From positions 1-40,005 of the forward strand of contig JAKAYU010000007.1 in assembly GCA_021809525.1 (NCBI GenBank): a stretch of DNA of 40,005 bases. Reading direction: 5' to 3'. Source of the stretch: Pseudomonadota bacterium. GTDB taxonomy: Bacteria; Pseudomonadota; Gammaproteobacteria; Steroidobacterales; Steroidobacteraceae. Under the pieces are notes generated by a model. That model was given only the letters and a program-made list of their open reading frames with translations. It made no database searches and was not told the origin of the DNA. Shown one piece after another: positions 34,230 through 40,005 of the stretch (the stretch's first letter is position 1; every line of letters begins with the position of its first letter). Made by a program: the position numbers and the translations under genes.

Positions 34230-35411
34230 CTACTCCGGCCGCAGCCCCGCGGCGATCGACAATCGCGCGGCGCGCACCGCCGGCAGCGCCCCGCCGGCGA
34301 TCCCGAGCGCGAGCGCGTACAGGATGCCGAGGGCGATCAGGTGTGGCGTGACGGCGAAGCGGAAGGCGACGACGCTGAACTGGTTGTAGGTCGTCGCGCG
34401 AAAGCCGTTGAACAGCGCGTACGCGAGCGCCGCGCCGCCGAGCCCGCCGAGGGCGGCGAGGACTGCGGACTCGAGCAGTACCGAGCACAGCACCGCCGAG
34501 CGGGCGAACCCGAGCGCGCGCAGCGTGGCGAGCTCGCGGGTGCGCACCGTCACGGCCGTGTACATCGTGTTGATGGCGCCGAACACCGCTCCGCCGCCCA
34601 TGAGCAGTGCGATGGCGCCGCCGACAATGTCGATGAACAATGCAAGGTTGCGCGCCTGAGCGGCGAAGTAGGCGCTCTCGCGCTGCACGCTGACGTCGAG
34701 CCGAGGGTTGGCGGTGAGAAAGCGCTTGAAGCGCTCGAAAGCTGCGCTCGAGCGCAGCCGCACGTAGAGGGAGCTGAACGAGCTGCCTCGGTGGTACGCG
34801 CCCTGCAGGACCGGCAGGCTCGTCCAGAGCTCCGAGTCGTGTAGCCCGCCGCCATCGTCGAATACTCCGACCACGCGCCAGCGGTACGGCCCGGCATGCA
34901 GCACGCTGCCCACGCGCAGGCCGCGGAAGTCGCGCTGCGCGTCGGCCCCGACGATGATCTCATCGAGCCCCGGGGTGAACATCCGCCCGCGCACGATCCG
35001 CAGGCGCGGATCGATCTGCAGCGCCTGCGCCGTCACGCCGCGGAAGGAGACCTCCGCCATGGTGCCGGTGAGGCGCTTGGTGAGGCTCACCTGGGTGAGC
35101 AGCTGCGGGGAGATGAGCCGCACCCCGCCAGAGCGCGCGATCCCGGGTGCCTGGGCGATCACCGGGATCAGCTGCGCGCCGAGCACGCTGTTGACCTCGG
35201 TGCCGGCCCCGCCGTGCAGCACGATCGCGATGTCCGGGGAGCCGCTTGCCGCCAGCGTGGCGCGGAACCCGCTGCGGATCGAGAGCACTGCCAGCATCAC
35301 GAGCACCACTCCGGCGAAACCGAATACCGCGGCGAGGGAGGACTCGAGCCGCCGCCCGAGAGTGCCGAGGCTGTGCGCGCTCGTGAGCAGGGTTTGCCGC
35401 AGCCAACGCAC
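34230..35411 (-). CDS. FtsX/MacB-type ABC transporter permease
   Basis: A 393-residue permease of the FtsX/MacB family. It has an N-terminal helix (about 25-45), a periplasmic MacB_PCD-like domain of about 200 residues, and a C-terminal set of three helices. The last is preceded by Thr-Val-Arg-Thr-Arg-Glu-Leu-Ala-Thr-Leu-Arg-Ala-Leu-Gly, the coupling-helix motif shared by MacB and LolC/E. Such proteins drive mechanotransmission rather than classic import, for macrolides, lipoproteins or peptides. The GTG at 35411 is chosen because it falls one base after the stop of the upstream permease gene; a longer open frame upstream overlaps that gene. No ABC ATPase is seen within the window. The cargo is unknown. 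Confidence 0.85.
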   Translation of the reverse strand: MRWLRQTLLTSAHSLGTLGRRLESSLAAVFGFAGVVLVMLAVLSIRSGFRATLAASGSPDIAIVLHGGAGTEVNSVLGAQLIPVIAQAPGIARSGGVRLISPQLLTQVSLTKRLTGTMAEVSFRGVTAQALQIDPRLRIVRGRMFTPGLDEIIVGADAQRDFRGLRVGSVLHAGPYRWRVVGVFDDGGGLHDSELWTSLPVLQGAYHRGSSFSSLYVRLRSSAAFERFKRFLTANPRLDVSVQRESAYFAAQARNLALFIDIVGGAIALLMGGGAVFGAINTMYTAVTVRTRELATLRALGFARSAVLCSVLLESAVLAALGGLGGAALAYALFNGFRATTYNQFSVVAFRFAVTPHLIALGILYALALGIAGGALPAVRAARLSIAAGLRPE

Positions 35412-35412
35412 C

Positions 35413-36577
35413 TCAGCCCTCGCGCAGTCCGGCCGCTGCCGGCGCAGTGAGCAGCGTGACGATGGGCAGCATTGCCGCCAGCGCGCCGAGCAGCAGCATG
35501 AACGCTCCGCCCAAGGGCAGGGCCGCAGACGGTACGCGCAATCCGGGCAGGAACTCCAGCAGCGCAGCGGCGAAGTCGCTGAAGCTTGCCACGAGCGCAT
35601 ACGCCCCCGCGAGGCCAAGCGCACCGCCGAGTGCGGTTACGGTCAGGGATTCCAACAGGATGAGCACGCAGAGCCGCCGCGTGCCGAAGCCGAGCGAGCG
35701 CAGCAGCGCGAATTCCCGCAGCCGCTCGCGTACCGACTGCATCATGGTGTTGCCCGTGACGAGCAGCATCGTGAAGAATACTGCGCTCACCACTGCCGAT
35801 ACGATGGCGGCTATGTCGCCGAACTGACTGGTGAAGTCGCGCACGAAGGCCGCCTCGGGCGCGGTGCGGGTCTGCTCCGGGGAGTTCGCGAACAGCGCAT
35901 CGATCGAGCGGCCGATGCGGTCCGCTTCCCCGGGATGGGCGATGCGCAGCACGAAGAAGCTCGCCGTGCCGTTGGCGAACGTGCGCACATCATCCAGGTA
36001 TCGGTAGTGCAATAGCAGCAGGTTATTCTGCCTGCCGCCGGGGCTGCTCACGATCCCCGCGACGATCACCTGCCAGGTGTTCGTCCCGTCGCGGTTGCGC
36101 CAGATGCTCGAGCGCAAGGGAATCTGCTCGCCGATCCGCCACCCGTAGCGTCTGGCGAGACGCCGTGCCGATCAGCACTCCGCGGCGGTCGGCAAGCCAG
36201 GCACGCCGCGCGCCGGGCGGCAGCTGCAATCGCGGGTAGACCTGCAGATACGGCCGCGCCTGCACGGCGAGCGCGTAAATCGCGTTGCTGGATTCGCGGA
36301 AGTAGCCGCCGAACCAAGCCTGCGCATCGACGGCGCGCACGCCCGGCAGTGCGCCGATCTGGCGCGCATCGGCGAGCGGCAACTGCACGGTGAGCGACAC
36401 TGCGTTGAAAGTCAGCAGCCGCGCGACGCGCTCGAAGCGCGGGCCGGCATTGAAGGCTTGGCGCAATGCGAGCAGGACACCGAACAGCGCGAACGCGAAA
36501 ATGACCGAGAGGAGCGTGAAGATGAAGCGCGCCCTGCGCCGAGTAAGGTTTGCCCAGATCAGCGACCAATGATTCAT
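35413..36577 (-). pseudogene. FtsX/MacB-type ABC permease with one apparent frameshift
   Basis: Two overlapping frames make one permease. The first runs from an ATG at 36577 (a GTG at 36583 is an alternative) with an N-terminal helix and periplasmic domain to Arg-Gly-Val-Leu-Ile-Gly-Thr-Ala. Then the reading must move by one base at about 36160. The second frame continues as Leu-Ala-Arg-Arg-Tyr-Gly-Trp-Arg-Ile-Gly-Glu-Gln-Ile-Pro-Leu and goes on to the helices and the Arg-Glu-Phe-Ala-Leu-Leu-Arg-Ser-Leu-Gly motif. One extra T (or two lost bases) explains it. Repaired length is about 387 residues, matching the adjacent copy of 393. Either a recent disabling mutation or a sequence error. The downstream permease starts one base after it. 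Confidence 0.8.
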
Positions 36578-36792
36578 TCGCACTCGGCCGGCCGGGCAGG
36601 TGGCACGCGGATGATCCGGTCACGGGCACACATCGGTTCCTCGGTTCGAAGACGGCGAGGCGGCGACGGTGCCGATTGTAGCGCCGCGGGAGCCGCAAGG
36701 TGAGGTGTGCCGGTGGTGCGGCGAAATCGACTTGTGCGCCCGCGCAACGCCCTGCGACACTGCGCGCAGTCAGTCCGGCCGTGGAGCATCGC

Positions 36793-37966
36793 GTGGACCG
36801 TCCCGCCCCGTCCGATCGCTTCGCCTCGCTCTGGAAGCTCGACCCGAAGGTCTTGTACCTCAACCACGGCTCCTTCGGCGCCTGCCCGGCGGCGGTGCTG
36901 CGCGCGCAGGCGCGCCTGCGCGCCGAGATGGAGCGCGAGCCGGTGGATTTCCTCGACGGAGCGCTCGCTGGGCGGCTCGATGCAGCGCGCGCGACGCTCG
37001 CGCGCCTCATCGGTGCGGATGCCGCCGATGTGGTGTTCGTCCCGAACGCCACGACCGCGGTGAACGCGGTGTTGCGCTCGCTCACGCTCGAGCCGGGTGA
37101 TGAGCTGCTGCTGACCAGTCAGACCTACGGCGCGTGCCGCAAGAGCGCGCAGTTCGTGGCGGCGCGGGCCGGCGCGCAGGTGGTGACGGCCCGCGTGCCG
37201 TTTCCGCTGCGAACCGAGGGCGAGGTGCTCGCGGCAGTGCTTGCGGCCGTCTCGCCGCGGACACGCCTCGCGCTTGTGGATCACGTCACCAGTCCGACGG
37301 CGCTCGTCCTGCCGGTCGAGCGCCTGGTGAGCGAACTCAGTGCCCGCCGCGTCGATACGCTCATCGACGGCGCGCATGCCCCCGGCATGGTGCCGCTCGA
37401 TCTGCGCCGCATCGCAGCGGCCTACTATACGGGCAATGCCCACAAGTGGCTTTGCGCGCCGAAGGGCGCGGCGTTTCTGCACGTGCGCGCTGACCGCCAC
37501 GCACGTGTCCATCCGACGGTCATCAGCCATGGCTACGGGGGCGGCCTGCGCGCTGAGTTCGACTGGACCGGCACCTGTGACCCCACGCCGTGGCTGTGTA
37601 TCCCGGCCGCCCTGGAGCACCTCGGCGCGGCGCTTCCCGGCGGCTGGCCGCAGCTGATGGCGCGCAATCGCGCGCTCGCGCTCGCGGCGCGCGCGGTGCT
37701 GCTCGATGCGCTCGGCGTCGCGCCGCCGTGTCCCGAGAGCATGATCGGCTCGATGGCCTCGATCCTGCTGCCCGCCCCACGGGCGGGCGCCCCGGCCGAA
37801 GGACTCGATTGCAGGCAGCTGCACGGCTGGTTGCGCGCGCGGCATCGAGACGTGGCTGTTTCCCAAGCCGGCGCTGCTGCTGCGCATCTCGGCGCAGCTG
37901 TACAACGACCTCGGCCAGTTTCGGCGTCTCGCCGCGGCGCTGCGCGAGTGCTGCGGCGATGGGTGA
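36793..37966 (+). pseudogene. Class V PLP aminotransferase (isopenicillin N epimerase-like) with one apparent frameshift
   Basis: The frame gives an aminotransferase class V protein like isopenicillin-N epimerase or cysteine desulfurase relatives. It starts Leu-Tyr-Leu-Asn-His-Gly-Ser-Phe-Gly, with a PLP Lys in Gly-Asn-Ala-His-Lys-Trp-Leu. The C-terminus ends in a different frame: Gly-Ile-Glu-Thr-Trp-Leu-Phe-Pro, then Leu-Leu-Leu-Arg-Ile-Ser-Ala-Gln-Leu-Tyr-Asn, a classic family ending. The change falls in a GC run at 37833-37841, consistent with loss or gain of a base or a GC unit. The shifted frame stops at 37964-37966, overlapping the start of the next gene. Repaired length is about 390. 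The GTG at 36793 is preferred, with GGAG six bases upstream. Without repair the last 40 or so residues are wrong. Substrate is unknown. Confidence 0.8.
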
Positions 37967-39315
37967 GGCGGCCCGCATCGAGCCGCGGCTCTCGACCTTC
38001 GACACTGCCATGGTGGTCTTCAGCCTGGTGGTGGGCATCGGGATCTTCCGCACGCCGGCCATCGTGGCGCGGGCTGCGGGCAGCGCGATGCTGTTCTTCA
38101 CCGCCTGGATCCTCGCCGGGGCCGTCAATCTGGTCGGTGCGTTCGTGTTCGCCGAGATCGGCGCGCGCCATCCGGGTGCGGGTGGCTACTACCGCGTGGT
38201 CGCGGATTGCTATCACCCCACGCTCGCCTTCATGCTCAATTGGTCGCAGACCATCATGCAGGGCGCGGGCGCGGGCGCGGGCGCGGCGGGGGTGGCGTTC
38301 ATCGGCGCCGATTACCTCGGCCCGCTGCTGCTGCCGGCCCGCTACGTGAATGCGCACGCGACGCTCGCGCTCGCCTGCGCGACCATGCTGGTGCTGCTGG
38401 CGTTCAATTACCGTGGCGTGAGCCTGGGGGCGCGCGCAGAACGTGCTCTCGCTGCTCAAGATCGCGCTCATGGCCGCCCTGGTGATGGCCGCGTTCGCCC
38501 TGGTTCGGCGGGCGCCGCCCGCCGCCGGTGCGCTCGGCGGGGCGCATGGGCCGTGGCCGCTGCGCCTTGCCACGGCGCTGGTGCCGTGCTTTTACGCTTA
38601 CGGCGGCTATCACCTGACGATGAATCTCGGGGCGGATTTGAAGGACGCGCGCCGGCGCTTTCCGCTCGCGATTGGCGCCGGTGTGCTGACCGTGGTGGCG
38701 TTGTATCTGCTGCTGAATCTTGCCTACCAGCACGCGCTCGGGGCCGGCGGCGCGGCGGACTCGCCCCTGGTCGCTGCGGCGCTCACCGGCGCGCTGTTCG
38801 AAGCGGCGGGCAAGGCGGTGGTTTCAGTCGTGGTGTTCTTCTCGGCCGCCGGCTTCGTCAACGCGACCATCGTGCACATGCCGCGCACCTTTTATGCGCT
38901 GGCCGAGGACGGGGCGCTGCCGCCGACCCTTGGCAAGGTCAATGCCCGCACCCAGGCGCAGGAGGCGGGCCTGCTGTTCTTCGGTGCGACGATGCTGGTG
39001 CCGGCGCTTGTGCTCGGCTCGTTCGCCAAGCTGCTCGATTACGTGATTCTGGTCGATACGGTGAGGCTTGCCGTGGTCGCCTCGAGTCTGTTCGTGCTGC
39101 GCCGCGGCGCGCAAGGCGAGGGCGGCCTTGCGATGCGCAGCTATCCGCTGCTGCCGGCGCTGTACATTTTGTGTCTGCTCACCGTGGCGGTGCAGGTGGC
39201 GGTGCTGCAGCCGGCACTTGCGCTCGGCGGCGGCGCGCTCCTCCTCACCGGATGGCCGTTGTTTCGTTTCGGCCGGCGCCTGTCCGGCACGAGCGCTCGG
39301 GTGAGCGGCTCGTGA
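37959..39315 (+). pseudogene. APC-family amino-acid permease with one apparent frameshift
   Basis: Two frames form a 12-helix APC transporter. The first runs from the ATG at 37959 (Glu-Pro-Arg-Leu-Ser-Thr-Phe-Asp, then Val-Gly-Ile-Gly-Ile-Phe-Arg-Thr-Pro) to Phe-Asn-Tyr-Arg-Gly-Val-Ser-Leu-Gly-Ala-Arg. The second takes over as Ala-Gln-Asn-Val-Leu-Ser-Leu-Leu-Lys-Ile-Ala-Leu and runs to the stop at 39313. The break lies in a GC run at 38431-38441. Repaired length is about 451 residues, usual for the family. The Gly-Ile-Gly-Ile-Phe unwound-helix motif of amino-acid binding is intact. The start overlaps the end of the aminotransferase, so the pair looks like an operon for import and conversion of one amino acid. 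Recent pseudogene or sequence error. Confidence 0.8.
38261..38284 (+). repeat. Four tandem copies of GGGCGC within the permease gene
   Basis: A perfect (GGGCGC)x4 repeat. It encodes alternating Gly-Ala in a transmembrane segment (Met-Gln-Gly-Ala-Gly-Ala-Gly-Ala). The spacing of GGG triplets also fits a G-quadruplex motif on the plus strand. Length change by whole units would keep the reading frame. Confidence 0.8.
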
Positions 39316-39325
39316 GCGGCGCCGC

Positions 39326-39793
39326 TCAGCCGAGCGGCAACTGCGTGGTGAACTTCTTGGTGCGCAGCACGAAGCTGGTATTGACCGAGCGGACCGAGGC
39401 GAGCGCCAGCAGGTGAGTGGAGAGGAAGTGCTCGTACGCCTCCATGCTCGCCGCCACGATGCGCAATAGGTAATCGTTCGTGCCGCTCATGGAATGGCAC
39501 TCGAGCACCTCCCTGCGCTCGCGCACGAGCCGATCGAAGGCGGCCACGGTGTCGGCGTGGTGATTCTCCAGCGACACCAGCGCGTACGCCTGCACGGGCA
39601 GACCGATCGCGGGCGCCGAGAGCAGCGTCGCGTAGCCGGCGATCACCCCTTCACTCTCCAGCCGCTTCAGCCGTCGCCAGCACGGGGCGGGTGAGAGGCC
39701 CACGCGCTTGGCCAGCTCCTGGTTGGTGATGCGGGCTTCGAGCTGCAGCGTCTCGAGAATCCGCCGGTCGAGTCGATCGAGAGGGCGTGCCAC
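39326..39793 (-). CDS. Second Lrp/AsnC family regulator
   Basis: A 155-residue Lrp/AsnC regulator. The helix-turn-helix is near residues 5-50 (Ala-Arg-Ile-Thr-Asn-Gln-Glu-Leu-Ala-Lys-Arg-Val-Gly-Leu, then Ser-Pro-Ala-Pro-Cys-Trp-Arg-Arg-Leu). The RAM domain has Ser-Gly-Thr-Asn-Asp-Tyr-Leu-Leu-Arg. It belongs to the specific-regulator type that often controls a divergent catabolic gene; that gene starts at 39927. The GTG at 39793 is preferred because GGAG lies six bases upstream. A TTG at 39805 also has a GGAG before it and would add four residues. It converges with the permease gene 10 nt away. Effector unknown, and control of the neighbours is inference. Confidence 0.86.
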   Translation of the reverse strand: MARPLDRLDRRILETLQLEARITNQELAKRVGLSPAPCWRRLKRLESEGVIAGYATLLSAPAIGLPVQAYALVSLENHHADTVAAFDRLVRERREVLECHSMSGTNDYLLRIVAASMEAYEHFLSTHLLALASVRSVNTSFVLRTKKFTTQLPLG

Positions 39794-39862
39794 GGCAGGC
39801 TCCAAATGGGCTCCAGATAGAAAGAATATTGCCAGAAATGCCGGTAAATAAGCAATAAAAGC

Positions 39863-39893
39863 AAGCCTATTTCCGGTGTGGGAGCATAGGCTT
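39863..39893. promoter_or_regulatory. 8-bp inverted repeat in the divergent promoter region
   Basis: AAGCCTAT (39863-39870) is repeated inverted at 39886-39893 with a 15-nt spacer, in the 133-nt gap between the Lrp gene and the next gene. The gap is AT-rich on its left side (ATAAAAGC, AGAATATT). It may be a regulator site or a hairpin in the leader of the rightward gene. Confidence 0.35.
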
Positions 39894-39926
39894 CGCCAAT
39901 TACGCTTTCAGATCCGGAGCGATCCC

Positions 39927-40005
39927 ATGGCGGTCTCAGCCTCTCCCACGGCGCTCGCTGGGCGCGATCCGGCGCCACTTGCCGAGCCCGACTGGCAGCG
40001 GATAA
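39927..40005 (+). CDS. Start of a rightward gene (partial, runs off the right edge)
   Basis: The ATG at 39927 has GGAG seven bases upstream and opens a frame to the edge of the window (26 codons). The N-terminus is Ala-Val-Ser-Ala-Ser-Pro-Thr, then Asp-Pro-Ala-Pro-Leu-Ala-Glu-Pro-Asp-Trp-Gln-Arg-Ile, with no signal peptide. It is divergent from an Lrp/AsnC regulator that may control it. Too short to assign a family. Confidence 0.55.
   Translation, partial: MAVSASPTALAGRDPAPLAEPDWQRI

Noticed and set aside
36793-38441. Programmed frameshifting in the aminotransferase and permease genes
   Set aside because: The shift sites are GC dinucleotide runs, not slippery heptamers such as A_AAA_AAG, with no stimulatory signal I could recognise. 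Indel mutation or sequence error is simpler.

Overview
The window is GC-rich chromosomal DNA from a Gram-negative bacterium. Outer-membrane proteins, a lipid A modification operon and a lipoprotein show the cell envelope type. Gene families such as PsrA-like TetR, FadN-type beta-oxidation enzymes, CysNC fusion and tandem S10 carboxypeptidases fit a high-GC gammaproteobacterium (Xanthomonadales, Nevskiales or Steroidobacter-like lineages), but that placement is inference. I saw no tRNA, rRNA, CRISPR array, insertion sequence or phage gene.

Layout. 1-7.2 kb: the start of a lipoprotein gene, an M20 amidohydrolase, two decayed genes (DUF4440-like and GNAT), a tandem pair of secreted S10 serine carboxypeptidases closed by a clear terminator, about 0.7 kb with nothing recognisable, and a probable CheR methyltransferase relic. 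7.3-10.6 kb: a fumarylacetoacetate hydrolase family enzyme convergent with a PcaF-like thiolase, then an AcuI-type reductase and a small unknown protein. 10.8-13.2 kb: MurJ lipid II flippase and an outer-membrane beta-barrel protein. 13.3-21.5 kb: a compact operon for 4-amino-4-deoxy-L-arabinose (L-Ara4N) decoration of lipid A. Its order is UDP-glucuronate decarboxylase, arnT, one ArnE/F-type carrier, arnB, arnC, formyltransferase, arnD, then a quinone-oxidoreductase-like MDR gene. The two ArnA activities are separate genes five genes apart.

21.5-23.9 kb: an Lrp/AsnC regulator divergent from alanine dehydrogenase, then a periplasmic YceI protein. 24.0-27.7 kb: cysQ-cysD-cysNC for sulfate activation and PAP turnover. 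27.7-34.2 kb: a fatty-acid beta-oxidation block with two multifunctional hydratase/dehydrogenases of opposite domain order, a TetR regulator between them preceded by a PsrA-like palindrome, and a FadA thiolase. 34.2-39.3 kb: two FtsX/MacB-type ABC permeases without an ATPase, a class V aminotransferase and an APC-family amino-acid permease. Three of these four genes carry a single apparent frameshift, two of them inside GC dinucleotide runs. The window ends with a second Lrp/AsnC regulator divergent from a truncated gene.

I found no convincing wholly new system. The most informative points are the split arnA with a single EmrE-like carrier, the PsrA-like operator in the beta-oxidation block, the frameshift cluster at 36-38.5 kb, and the gene decay on both sides of the S10 pair.
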